Assembly (NCBI GenBank): GCA_022824865.1
Contig: JAJDZD010000080.1
Span: 1 to 63,617, forward strand
DNA: 63,617 bases
Direction of reading: 5' to 3'
Source of the DNA: Chloroflexota bacterium
GTDB taxonomy: Bacteria; Chloroflexota; UBA11872
Shown in pieces: positions 48,259-57,588 of this stretch (positions within the stretch are counted from its first letter, which is position 1; each line of letters opens with the position of its first letter). Made by a program: the position numbers and the translations under genes. The notes under the pieces are model-generated. The model saw only the letters and a list, made by a program, of their open reading frames with translations, had not been told where the DNA came from and did not search any database.

Positions 48259-48445
48259 ATGCACCGGTCCGCCCACGCGCCCGAACTGCTCGACGCTTCG
48301 CTGCCGCCGTGGATCGGCCGCAACGCCCGCCCGGGGCGGCTGACCCAGCTCATCGACTGGGTGCCGCTGGAAGCGCTGGGGGCCGACCTGCACGTCGCGC
48401 CGACCGGTTGCTGGCCGGCTACCCTCTTGTTCGCCTCTCGTGACC
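48259..48445 (+). mobile_element. Truncated IS5-type transposase N terminus
   Basis: From the ATG at 48259 the frame reads ASLPPWIGRNARPGRLTQLI, followed by DWVPLEALGADLHVAPTG. This is the pattern of the N-terminal part of IS5-family transposases (LIDWVPLE.L...L....TGRP.YPPLLLFK). After PTG the match breaks by a small frameshift and ends next to the P9 stop at 48461. The DDE catalytic domain is missing, so the element cannot move. Confidence 0.55.
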
Positions 48446-48460
48446 GGGCTGTCGAGAGCA

Positions 48461-51343
48461 CTACTGCCTGGAAGCGAGCGGCGAGGCTTGAATCTTTAGG
48501 CTCCGGCACAGCGTGGCCCCCAGGGCGGCGATCCGTAGACGTTCCGGGCATGCGTTCACGGACACGTGGCGTCCGCCCTCGTAGACCGTGAAAGACACGG
48601 GGCCGGACTTGGTGATTCCGACCTTTAGCACCGGAACAACCGCCGCTTGCAGGTATTCGCGCTGGAACCGGGCTACCAGGACATAGTCGGCCGGCTCAAG
48701 AGCGCCGCCAGACGTCGGAAGCCCAGCGTAGCCGCCGTTCGAATCTTGCGTTGCCAGTTGGCCCGTTCCGGCGTCAAATGTGTACGTGATCGAAGTCTCG
48801 GGAACACTCGGGGATAGCTGCCCCCCGAACCACCGCGCGCCCACCAGGGTGTATCCGTCGGACTCGAACTCGCTGGGCACCTGCCAGTCGGTTTCCTCTA
48901 CGCGGACGAGCAGCCAGTCCTGGCCGGTCCACTGGCCGGGTGCATGGTTCACGAAGTGGGCGGTAAAGCTGATCCGGGCGTCTTGCTGGCTGACGTTCGA
49001 GAGCCGGACGGTGACGTAGTTCTCCGAATCTGGAGGAGGATCAACGGCGGCCGAACGTCCAGGCCCGGTGGCGTAGGCCACCGCCGCGTGGTTCCACCAG
49101 ATCGGAGTGAATTCCAGTGTGCTGATGTCAAACGATATGTCTCGCTCAACGACCACGATGTCGGGCAGGCGGCCGGCAAGGGGCTCGGTTGGGATGTTGG
49201 TCAGCGAGTAATGGACGTGCGGATCCAGCGTGCCCAGTATCCGGGCATGCGGCAGCACGGAGGCAATGCGGATTGCGGTCAGCGGGCTGGTTGGCGTTGG
49301 CACGTGAACCGTGGCGCCATCGGGCACGCGGCGCCGCAACGCCTCGTACGACTGGGCGTTTGGCGCCGGAGTCAATTTCAGGAATCCCGGTTGAATCCGG
49401 TACAGCGCGTCGGGGCCGTCACGGACCAAAGGCTCGAAAAGATCGGGTCGCTGTAGCCACTGCCGCGCGTGGTCGGGCAGGCGCGCGACCCACTCGTCCG
49501 AGGCGTGGAGATACGTGAAGCCGAGACGCTGGATGGCCGAAGGTTCCAGGGACCGCAGCGCGTCCTCGTATTCGGCTCCTGTTATTGCGAATAGGTGGAT
49601 AAGCGTGGGGAAACCGGACGCGTTTGGACGGCCGGTTGAGACGGTCATGCTGTGCGGGTGGGGAGAGAACACCCGGGCGTCAATCGCGGTTTGGTTGCGA
49701 ATGTAGGCGGCGATTCGTTCGGAACGGAGGGGGGTGATGACCGCCCGTCCCATGACCCACTCGTCGAATTCGCGCTCGTTCTGCTGAGCGTTGGCCAGGT
49801 GCAACCCGCGGCTGAGCGCCAACGCCATGCTGCGCGTTGGGGTGACAATCGTCGGCCAGATGACCAGCGCCGCAATGCTTGCCAGCGCGGCGTAGCGCCA
49901 GCGAGGCCTTAGGCGCGGAAGACTGACGCCAAGGGCAGCCAGCAACGCCAGCAGCGCGAAGTTGCGGGCGTGTCCGTCCAGGCGCGTCACTTCACCTGCC
50001 GGCTCGTATTGCAGCACTAGCGCGGTCAGGAGGAATCCGCCACTTGCAGCCGCAAGCGCCAGGACAAGGCGATTGCGCAGGGCGAGAACCACGGCTGCCA
50101 GAGCGACGGGGAGCACGCCGAGGCCGAGGATGCCAACGCCGCCGGGCATGGCGTCGAACGCGCCCAGCGGCCGCCGGCTCCCCGCATCTGCGTGCCATCC
50201 AACTGACAGCTCTTTTCCTTCCGCGCCGGTCAACATGCTCGTAATGACTCCGCCCCCGAGAACAAGCAGGAGCACCGCCAATAGAGGGCCAATCGCCGCC
50301 CGCAGCACGGTTCGCCTATTCGCGGAGTCGATCTGCCGGGCGTGCAAGAGCCGCAGGGACTCCAGGCCAACCCAAAGGGCCAGTACGAGAAGCGCGACCT
50401 CTTCGGCCATCAGGCCCATGAATCCGACCAGGAGCGCTAGAGACCACCTGCTGCGCCCGCTCGTGCTTTCCGCTGCGGCCGCCCGTTCGAGCACGATGAA
50501 TCCCAGCGCGTAGCTGTGGACAAACGGAGGCTTCCAGATGTTCGGCGGCGATGCCTCCCCTGGCCACGTCCATGGCAGCGAAACTGATGGCCAGTAGATT
50601 TCCGCCAGGGAGGCGCGGATTCCCGGGCCAGGGACTCCGGCCGGCACCGCCGCCTGCAGGATGTGCGGGGCGTCGGCGTACCAGATCAATGTCCACGCGC
50701 CGGCCGTAACGAGGAGCGGCACGAGAATCAGCGCGCTGACGCCCGCATGTCGCATTACGGCTGTCGCGACCACCAAGGCGAACCCTGTCCAGATGAAGGC
50801 GCCCAAGACTTCGGTTGTGAATGCGAGGTCCGGGCCCACGGGCGGGGTCAACAACGCGATCAGCAAGTCCGCGCCGTAGTGATAGGGAAGGCGTTGGTCC
50901 GGAATCCACGAAAGCACCGGTGGAAACTGCCCGGCTCGAATCGTTGCCGAAATCGCCAGGTGAATGTCCTCGTCGGGAATGCTCAGCAATTGCCGGCTGG
51001 CCAGGGCAACCCAAAAGACGCCAAGAGTGGCGAGGCTGAAGCCGGCGAGGGTGCGGGCTGGCACGCGAAGGCTGGTCGCGGATAGGCGGGCCAGAGCCGT
51101 GGCTACAACTACGGTCACGCTCCAAGTGGCGAGTGAGCCGGCCAGCCCCGGAATAAGGTGCAGAATGAAGTTGGCCAGAAGCCCCCACAGCGCCGGCCCG
51201 ATGACCAGGCTCTGAGCCAGAGCCATACGATCGTCGGTTTGGCCCAGAGCGACTCTCGCTACGACGAAGCCGACTGCTGCCAGCAAGATCAACTCCGCCG
51301 TTAGGAGGAGTAGTCCCGGAAGTACGGATGTGTCAACCGTCAT
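48461..51343 (-). CDS. Paralog P9: GT-C-like polytopic membrane protein
   Basis: Family member of 960 residues, ATG at 51343 with GGAG about 10 nt upstream. The landmarks are IPDEDIHL, AGQFPPVLSWIPD, PYHYGAD, LDGHARNF, TGRPNASG, YLHASDEWVARLP, IWWNHAAVAYA and GQDWLLVRVEETDW. The tail carries NACPERLRIAALGATLC, like P7 and P8 but with a longer gap between the Cys residues, and then 14 further residues up to a stop beside the transposase scar. Those last residues may be a product of that insertion. P10 lies 127 nt upstream. Confidence 0.7.
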   Translation of the reverse strand: MTVDTSVLPGLLLLTAELILLAAVGFVVARVALGQTDDRMALAQSLVIGPALWGLLANFILHLIPGLAGSLATWSVTVVVATALARLSATSLRVPARTLAGFSLATLGVFWVALASRQLLSIPDEDIHLAISATIRAGQFPPVLSWIPDQRLPYHYGADLLIALLTPPVGPDLAFTTEVLGAFIWTGFALVVATAVMRHAGVSALILVPLLVTAGAWTLIWYADAPHILQAAVPAGVPGPGIRASLAEIYWPSVSLPWTWPGEASPPNIWKPPFVHSYALGFIVLERAAAAESTSGRSRWSLALLVGFMGLMAEEVALLVLALWVGLESLRLLHARQIDSANRRTVLRAAIGPLLAVLLLVLGGGVITSMLTGAEGKELSVGWHADAGSRRPLGAFDAMPGGVGILGLGVLPVALAAVVLALRNRLVLALAAASGGFLLTALVLQYEPAGEVTRLDGHARNFALLALLAALGVSLPRLRPRWRYAALASIAALVIWPTIVTPTRSMALALSRGLHLANAQQNEREFDEWVMGRAVITPLRSERIAAYIRNQTAIDARVFSPHPHSMTVSTGRPNASGFPTLIHLFAITGAEYEDALRSLEPSAIQRLGFTYLHASDEWVARLPDHARQWLQRPDLFEPLVRDGPDALYRIQPGFLKLTPAPNAQSYEALRRRVPDGATVHVPTPTSPLTAIRIASVLPHARILGTLDPHVHYSLTNIPTEPLAGRLPDIVVVERDISFDISTLEFTPIWWNHAAVAYATGPGRSAAVDPPPDSENYVTVRLSNVSQQDARISFTAHFVNHAPGQWTGQDWLLVRVEETDWQVPSEFESDGYTLVGARWFGGQLSPSVPETSITYTFDAGTGQLATQDSNGGYAGLPTSGGALEPADYVLVARFQREYLQAAVVPVLKVGITKSGPVSFTVYEGGRHVSVNACPERLRIAALGATLCRSLKIQASPLASRQ

Positions 51344-51470
51344 TCAGCGCTATCTCCGACCGTTGAAGGCAGATGCTCGCATCGGTTCGGTGCGCTAACG
51401 CGTTGCAAACCTGGCGTCCCTGTGTGCGTTAGTTCTCCAACAATGGTCGTTGGCACCCGCCGGTCTGCTG

Positions 51471-54467
51471 CTAATGCTCGAGACGAGGGTCGACGCTAGC
51501 GCGGAGTTCGCCGTCATAGAGCCTGTACGATACGTCCCCGTCTTCGGCGACCACGATCCTCAGTATCGGAATGGTGGCCGCCTGACGATAGCCGTGCCGC
51601 AGTCGAAGGGTCAGCGCCCATACTCCTGCGCTCGGCGGCGATCCGGAAGATTCGACCGAGGCAACCTCGTCCTCTGCGGTTCCAACGCCTAAGCTGACTG
51701 ACCAGGGATCGAACTGAAATACGCGGGTCGTGTCACCCCTCCCCGGGGTGATCTGCCCGGCGAACCACTGCACACTGCCCTGTAACGTGTGCCTGTCAGT
51801 CTCGAGGGTGGTCGGCAGTTGCCAGACGGAATCGTCAAGGGGCACGACCAGCCAATCCTGGCCCGTCCACTGCGTGGGTGCGTGATCGGCGAACGTGGCG
51901 GTGAAGCTGATCACGCCGTCGGTTGAATGAACGTGGGACAGTCTGACCGCAAACTCATCGGGATGGGGCCGAAGTTGCAGCGCCGGTGCAATCGCCGTGC
52001 TGGCCGCGTAGGCGGAGAGTCCGTGGCTCTGCCAGATGGCCTTTGGGCTTCTCCATTCTGGCGGACCGTCGGGAAGACTGGCTCGAAAGAAGCTGGCTGA
52101 ACCCTCCGGTACGATCAATACGTCCGGAATACGCGCTCCAAGAGGCTCTGTTGGGATTCTCTCCAGCAGGTGAAGGCCCGGCCGGTTTGCGTCGCCGAGC
52201 AACGTCGTGTGTTCCAGCGCCGACGCAACGCGCGCCGCGTCGATACCGGTCAGCCCGACGAGCGCTACGGTGGCGGACTCGGGGACAGTCCGGCGAAGGG
52301 ACTCGAACGACTGCGGTGTGGGCTTGGGGTTTAGCCGAAGGAACGTCTCCCGGATTCTGTATAGCGAGTCGGCGTCGCCACGAACCAGCGGTTCAAAGAA
52401 GCGAGGATCCTGTAGCCACTGCAGGGCGCGGTCGGTGAGCGAGTCAACCCACTCATCTGGGGCATGCACGTAATCGAAGCCGGCACGACTCATGGCTGCC
52501 GGCTCGAGATATCGAATCGCGTCCAGGAACTCAGCACCAGTTCTCGCAAAGAGATGATTAAACCCAATGAAACCCGAGGCGTTGGAGCGGCCAGTGGTGG
52601 CTGACAAGTCGTGCGGATGGGGGGAGAGGATTCGAGAGTGGACTGCAGTGCTTGCACGGATGTAACGGGCGACTGGCTCCGACATCGAGTGACCAATCGC
52701 GTAGCGTCCCATGCCTTGGAAATACTGTTCGGAATCGAATTCGGGATCCCGACCCCGCGGCCCGGGCGGGGCGTTGGTTAATTCGACGCCTTGGCCGATG
52801 GCCAGACCGAACGTGCGTATAGATCCTGCAACAGTGGGCCAAGTGATCAACACTAGCAAGAACGCGCTGATGACATACCTCCAGCGGTCTCCCATAGTTA
52901 CCAACCAACGGCCAACTGCGAATAAGAGGGCGAACAAAGCGAAGTTCCGAGCGTGTCCGTCCATCCGAGAAACATCGAACTGAAACGCTGGATGCTGAAG
53001 AGAAATGGCAGCCAGCATGAAGACTCCGGCACCGGCCACTAGGGCCAACACCACCCGCTGGCGCCAGGCTAGGAGCAGAGCGAGGGCCCCGACCGGAGCG
53101 ACCCCGAGACCCAGGAGTCCAACCCCGCCTGGCCCCGGGGTGAGCAGCGTGCCGAATGGGAGCCGACTGCCTGGATCGTCGATCCAACCGAGGAAGGTCC
53201 CGCTCGGAACCCCGCTGAGCAGTGCCGAGATCGGTCCGCCTTCCAGAGCCAGGATTAGAGCGGCCAGCGCGGGTCCTGAAAAAGAACGCAAGAAAAGGCT
53301 CCAGCGCTTGTCGCGATCCTCGAACGTTGGGTGACCCTGCAGCGCCTGCGTCTGAGCAGTGCGGTCGCTCGGCGCTCTCGAACAACGGTGTTCTGACGAT
53401 GCTAGGGGCAGGTAGGGATGCAGGAGTACACACGCCTGTGTCCGCAGGTGGCTGAATTTCGGAACAGATTGGGCAATCTCCAGTGCGCCCCACAACCCCA
53501 GCGTGACCAGCGCGACCTCTTCGCTCAAGAGGCCGGTGAATCCAACCAACGCTGCCATCGTCACCGCCCGCGGAAATGACCAGGAACGTTGACTATCCAC
53601 GCTCGAAATCACAATTAGCGCCAGCGCATAAGCGAGGACGAACGGAGGTTTCCACAGGTTTGGTGGCGAGGACTCGTAGACTGTCTGCCACTGCAGCGAA
53701 ACGTCGGGCCAGTAAAGGGCGGACAAAGCGGCGCGAAGTCCGGCCGCCGGTAGACCGGCCGGGACAGGCATCTGCAGGATGTCAGGGGGACGAATGATGG
53801 AACCGACCAGCGTCCAAGCTCCTGGCGTGAGCAACAATGGAATCAGGATTGGCAGACTGGACCAGCCAGCACGCTCCCGCAGCAAGGTGGCCACTCCCAA
53901 CGCCAGACCCGACCATGCGTAGGCGCCGAGCACCTCGGTGGTGAATGGCAGGCCAACTCCGATCGGGGGAGCAAGCAATCCAATAATCAGGTCGGCGCCA
54001 TAGTGATAGATAAGTGGCTGATCAGGATTGAACGAGAGGATTGGCGGCCAGCCACCCTCCTGAGTGAATGCAGCTAACCCCAAATGGGTCTCGGCATCTG
54101 TGATGGAAAGGAGTTGTCGGGCCGCCAACATTGCAAAGAAGACGACGAGCGCCACGGCGGCGAATCCCAACGCGTTGACTAGCTTGGGCCGGAATGGCCG
54201 CCGCGACCGCCATGCCAATCCAATTGCGAGAGCCAACAGTGCCATCCACGACACCAACGCCCCGCCCCGCCCGGGCACCAGGTGCAGAACGAAGTTTGCG
54301 ATGAGCCCCCACAGCGCTGGGCCGATGAGCATGCCCTGCGCCAGGGCCACAAGGTCGTCCGATTGCCGCAGCGCGAGACGCGCGACGGTATAGCCGAGGG
54401 CTGAAAGCACCAGAAGCTCAAGTGCCAGCAAGAGTAGGCCGGGCACGACTGAGGGATCGAAGGTCAC
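51471..54467 (-). CDS. Paralog P10: GT-C-like polytopic membrane protein, first of the minus array
   Basis: Family member of 998 residues with a GTG at 54467 and only a weak ribosome site. The loop has ITDAETHL, EGGWPPILSFNPD and IYHYGAD. A polar insertion of about 45 residues near 345-395 (SSEHRCSRAPSDRTAQTQ) sits at the place of the P8 insertion but has no sequence in common with it. MDGHARNF and TGRSNASG are present. The WWNDE motif is lost: the segment reads AIWQSHGLSAYA. The C-terminal domain keeps GQDWLVVPLDDSVW, and there is no Cys-pair tail. It is transcribed divergently from asnB. Confidence 0.69.
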   Translation of the reverse strand: MTFDPSVVPGLLLLALELLVLSALGYTVARLALRQSDDLVALAQGMLIGPALWGLIANFVLHLVPGRGGALVSWMALLALAIGLAWRSRRPFRPKLVNALGFAAVALVVFFAMLAARQLLSITDAETHLGLAAFTQEGGWPPILSFNPDQPLIYHYGADLIIGLLAPPIGVGLPFTTEVLGAYAWSGLALGVATLLRERAGWSSLPILIPLLLTPGAWTLVGSIIRPPDILQMPVPAGLPAAGLRAALSALYWPDVSLQWQTVYESSPPNLWKPPFVLAYALALIVISSVDSQRSWSFPRAVTMAALVGFTGLLSEEVALVTLGLWGALEIAQSVPKFSHLRTQACVLLHPYLPLASSEHRCSRAPSDRTAQTQALQGHPTFEDRDKRWSLFLRSFSGPALAALILALEGGPISALLSGVPSGTFLGWIDDPGSRLPFGTLLTPGPGGVGLLGLGVAPVGALALLLAWRQRVVLALVAGAGVFMLAAISLQHPAFQFDVSRMDGHARNFALFALLFAVGRWLVTMGDRWRYVISAFLLVLITWPTVAGSIRTFGLAIGQGVELTNAPPGPRGRDPEFDSEQYFQGMGRYAIGHSMSEPVARYIRASTAVHSRILSPHPHDLSATTGRSNASGFIGFNHLFARTGAEFLDAIRYLEPAAMSRAGFDYVHAPDEWVDSLTDRALQWLQDPRFFEPLVRGDADSLYRIRETFLRLNPKPTPQSFESLRRTVPESATVALVGLTGIDAARVASALEHTTLLGDANRPGLHLLERIPTEPLGARIPDVLIVPEGSASFFRASLPDGPPEWRSPKAIWQSHGLSAYAASTAIAPALQLRPHPDEFAVRLSHVHSTDGVISFTATFADHAPTQWTGQDWLVVPLDDSVWQLPTTLETDRHTLQGSVQWFAGQITPGRGDTTRVFQFDPWSVSLGVGTAEDEVASVESSGSPPSAGVWALTLRLRHGYRQAATIPILRIVVAEDGDVSYRLYDGELRASVDPRLEH

Positions 54468-54882
54468 GTAGCTGTCTCTTGCTTGCCAGGCGTGCGGCTG
54501 CAGGAGAGTTTCGAAACCGGAGGCGTTACGATCTGTGGTACCTGAAGCTCCACGTCAGTCTGCAAATGTCAGGGCCGTACATACAGGAGGAATGCGCCGG
54601 GATGCCAGCTGCGAAGAATGCTATTGGCCGCCACGGTTTGACCGCGATGGTTGAACCCCTTCCCAGCTTCACAGTACCGCATCGGAGCATCCACCTCAGT
54701 CGGACTCTCTCAGCACCTGCGATCCGACCGTGAGTGCTGCTGGCTTGCTCGGCTGATGAGAGACGCCAATCGGCTCGCGGCCGCGGCCCGCGAGGGGAGG
54801 GATCCTCGAGCGCAGTCTGTGACCAAGTCACAGGTGTCACGCTTACGGTCCGCGGTCGAGATCGCGACGACAGTAATCTGAA
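54468..54882. other. Divergent intergenic region between P10 and asnB
   Basis: About 415 nt with no gene that I can support. It should hold the promoters of both P10 and asnB. I see no clear -35/-10 pair; an operator-like palindrome lies at 54817-54833. asnB has no Shine-Dalgarno before its ATG and may be leaderless. Confidence 0.45.
54817..54833. promoter_or_regulatory. Operator-like palindrome upstream of asnB
   Basis: CTGTGAC and GTCACAG are exact inverted 7-mers separated by CAA, ending 49 nt before the asnB ATG. The half-sites resemble those of CRP/FNR-type regulators (TGTGA..TCACA), although the spacing is 5 instead of the usual 6. It could be an operator for asnB, P10 or both. Confidence 0.4.
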
Positions 54883-56787
54883 ATGTGCGGAATCGCCGGC
54901 ATTCTGCGGCTTCACGGGCACAGGCCCGACGACCGGGCCGCGCTACAGGCAATGAGCGACTCGCTCGTCCACCGTGGACCCGACGGACACGGGTCGTTTA
55001 TTCGCGGTCCAGTGCGACTCACCATGCGTCGCCTGAGCATTATCGATCTTGAGAGCGGCGATCAGCCGATGGCCAACGAGACGGACACGGTCCACGTCGT
55101 GTTCAACGGTGAGATCTACAACTTCGTCGAGCTGCGCGAATCCCTGGCTGGCCTCGGACACCGATTCCGAACGCTCTCCGATACCGAGACGATCGTCCAT
55201 GCCTACGAGCAGTGGGGCGACGATTTCGTCAACCACCTCAACGGCATGTTCGCAATTGCGCTCTGGGACGAAGCGCGGGCACGACTGGTGCTGGCGCGCG
55301 ACCGCGCCGGGATCAAGCCGCTCTACTTTGCCCACATCAACGGCGTGCTGGTGTTTGGATCCGAACTCAAGGCCCTCCTGAACAGCGGCCTGGTCCCTCG
55401 TGAGTTGGACTATCAGGCTCTCGGTCGGTACCTGTCGCTGGAGTACATTCCGGCCCCGGCCAGCATTGTGCGTGGGGTGCGGAAACTACGGCCCGGGCAT
55501 GTGCTGACCGCTTCGATGGATCATGTGAGCGAGCGAGCCTACTGGGATCTGTCGCTCGCGCAATCCGAGAGCGATCCGCTGCCAGGCACCGTGGATGACC
55601 ATGTCCGCGCATTCCGCGAAGTGCTGCAACGGGCTGTTGAGCAAGAAATGGTGAGCGACGTACCCATCGGCGTTCTGCTGAGCGGCGGGATCGATTCGAG
55701 TTCCGTGGCGGCATTGATGACGCGGGCCACCGACGAGCCCGTGCAATCCTTCTCCGTGTCGTTCACCGAGCCTTCGTTTGACGAGAGTGCCTTCGCACGC
55801 CGCGTCGCCTCGCACCTGGGCACGTCGCACCACGAGCTTCGCGTCACCCCGAGCGATCTGTACGAAGTGCTGCCTACAATCCAGACCAAGGTTGACGAGC
55901 CGTTCGCCGACCCCTCGATCATTCCCACCTATCTGGTAAGTCGATTCGCTCGCCAGCACGTCAAAGTTGCTCTTGGCGGCGACGGCGGCGATGAAATGCT
56001 GGCGGGATATTCCACCTTGCAGGCCCATAGGCTGGTGCCCCTGTACCGAATGCTGCCCAAGACCTTTCGTCGCGCCGTCGTGGAACGTGCGGCCGCACGT
56101 CTTCCGGCGTCGCCGCGCTACTTGGCGTTCGACTTTCTGCTCCGCCGCTTTATCCAGGGCGCTGATGTCCCACCCTGGCGCCAGCACCAGATGTGGACGG
56201 GTGCTCTCTACGGGCAGACCAAGTCGGCGGTCCTGCACCCGGATATCAGGCCCGCGGTCAACGACAATGGATTCAACGACATGCTGGAAGACACAGCAGC
56301 GGCCAGCCACGCCGCGCATCCGCTGAACCGGATTCTCTACCAGGACTTCAAGCTCTACCTTGAAGGTGACATTCTCGCCAAGACCGACCGTGCCAGCATG
56401 GCAGCGTCGCTGGAGACGCGAGTTCCGCTACTCAATGCGGATGTGCTCTCACATCTGGAGCGCGTACCCGTGGCGCTGAAGCTCCGAGGCCTGACCCGCA
56501 AATACCTGCTGCGACGGGCCGTATCTGGTCTGCTGCCTCGAAGCATCATCAGGCGACGCAAGCGCGGCTTCAGCATTCCAATTGCGGCGTGGCTCAACCA
56601 GGACTTGCGCGAACTGACCCACGAGTATCTGAACGAGTCCCGGTTGCAACGCGAGGCCATCTTCAACCCACCGGAAGTCACCCGGCTGCGTGATCAACAT
56701 GCGCGGCGCGCCAGCAATCACGCCAAGAGCATCTGGACGATTCTGATGTTCCAGCTATGGCGTGAGCGCTGGCTGGACGCTGTATGA
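54883..56787 (+). CDS. asnB: AsnB-type asparagine synthetase (glutamine-hydrolysing)
   Basis: Class II glutamine amidotransferase fused to an ATP-pyrophosphatase domain, 634 residues. MCGIAGI gives the N-terminal Cys nucleophile that starts the mature enzyme. The synthetase P-loop SGGIDS is at about 267-272, and ALGGDGGDEMLAGY near 362 completes the ATP site. It either makes asparagine or, as relatives in polysaccharide clusters do, amidates a sugar acid or peptide. The overlap with a methyltransferase gene and the nearby glycosyltransferase genes favour an envelope role. The start is fixed by the Cys; no Shine-Dalgarno is evident. Confidence 0.9.
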   Translation: MCGIAGILRLHGHRPDDRAALQAMSDSLVHRGPDGHGSFIRGPVRLTMRRLSIIDLESGDQPMANETDTVHVVFNGEIYNFVELRESLAGLGHRFRTLSDTETIVHAYEQWGDDFVNHLNGMFAIALWDEARARLVLARDRAGIKPLYFAHINGVLVFGSELKALLNSGLVPRELDYQALGRYLSLEYIPAPASIVRGVRKLRPGHVLTASMDHVSERAYWDLSLAQSESDPLPGTVDDHVRAFREVLQRAVEQEMVSDVPIGVLLSGGIDSSSVAALMTRATDEPVQSFSVSFTEPSFDESAFARRVASHLGTSHHELRVTPSDLYEVLPTIQTKVDEPFADPSIIPTYLVSRFARQHVKVALGGDGGDEMLAGYSTLQAHRLVPLYRMLPKTFRRAVVERAAARLPASPRYLAFDFLLRRFIQGADVPPWRQHQMWTGALYGQTKSAVLHPDIRPAVNDNGFNDMLEDTAAASHAAHPLNRILYQDFKLYLEGDILAKTDRASMAASLETRVPLLNADVLSHLERVPVALKLRGLTRKYLLRRAVSGLLPRSIIRRRKRGFSIPIAAWLNQDLRELTHEYLNESRLQREAIFNPPEVTRLRDQHARRASNHAKSIWTILMFQLWRERWLDAV

Positions 56788-57551
56788 GCGCCTCGCCCGA
56801 CAGGCGAACCGCCCCATCGGATCCGGCCCACGGCTCGCAGTCGGGGCTTGAAACGATGACCCGCGAGCTAATGCATGCGTCGAGATACCATGCGTGGATG
56901 TTCAGCCAGATCGAGGGTTTTGTCGGGTCGCGTGTTCTCGAAGTCGGTGCTGGCAGCGGTAACTTGACTCAGTTTCTTGCTTCGAAAGCTGAAGTAACGG
57001 CACTTGATGAATCGCGCACCGCCCTTGATGTTGCGGTCGCTCGACTGGGCGCGTGTGGCCTCGATACCGTCGTTGCCGACATAACCGATCCCGGAGCTAC
57101 AGCTGAATTGATGAGCCGAAGATTCGACACGATTGTAAGTTCGAATGTAATTGAGCATATTCAGCATGATCAGTTAGCTCTGGCCAACATGCACCATATA
57201 CTCCGTTCGACTCGTGGCCATGTGCTGCTCATCGTGCCGGCGCACCAACGGCTCTTTGGGTCGCTTGATTTTGCGGCGGGCCACTTTCGGCGATACTCGC
57301 GAGCTGCTTTGACCGCACAACTGCGTACTGCAGGCTTTCAGGTCCACAAGGCACGGTACGTGAACGTTCTTGGAGCTATTGCCTGGTATATCAACGGGTC
57401 AATCCTTCGGACCGATGACCTCAATGCCCGATCGGTAAACCTCCAGGCCAATCTCTTCGACCGAATCGCGGTACCCGTGCTCAGACGTTTGGAGGCCGTT
57501 GTTGATCCTCCGTTTGGACAGTCCTTGGTTGTGGTCGGACAGGCTCGTTGA
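56784..57551 (+). CDS. SAM-dependent class I methyltransferase
   Basis: Methyltransferase of 255 residues coupled to asnB by an ATGA overlap. The SAM motif VLEVGAGSGN is at 51-60, VTALDES follows as motif II, and VIEHI near 119-123 is typical of the Methyltransf_11/23 types. HFRRYSRAAL resembles proteins found beside glycosyltransferases in glycan loci. The substrate is unknown but is probably a sugar or lipid intermediate. The G+C content starts to fall in this gene. Confidence 0.87.
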   Translation: MSASPDRRTAPSDPAHGSQSGLETMTRELMHASRYHAWMFSQIEGFVGSRVLEVGAGSGNLTQFLASKAEVTALDESRTALDVAVARLGACGLDTVVADITDPGATAELMSRRFDTIVSSNVIEHIQHDQLALANMHHILRSTRGHVLLIVPAHQRLFGSLDFAAGHFRRYSRAALTAQLRTAGFQVHKARYVNVLGAIAWYINGSILRTDDLNARSVNLQANLFDRIAVPVLRRLEAVVDPPFGQSLVVVGQAR

Positions 57552-57588
57552 AATCCACTGGGACGACTAGACGTCAAGGGTAATTGCT

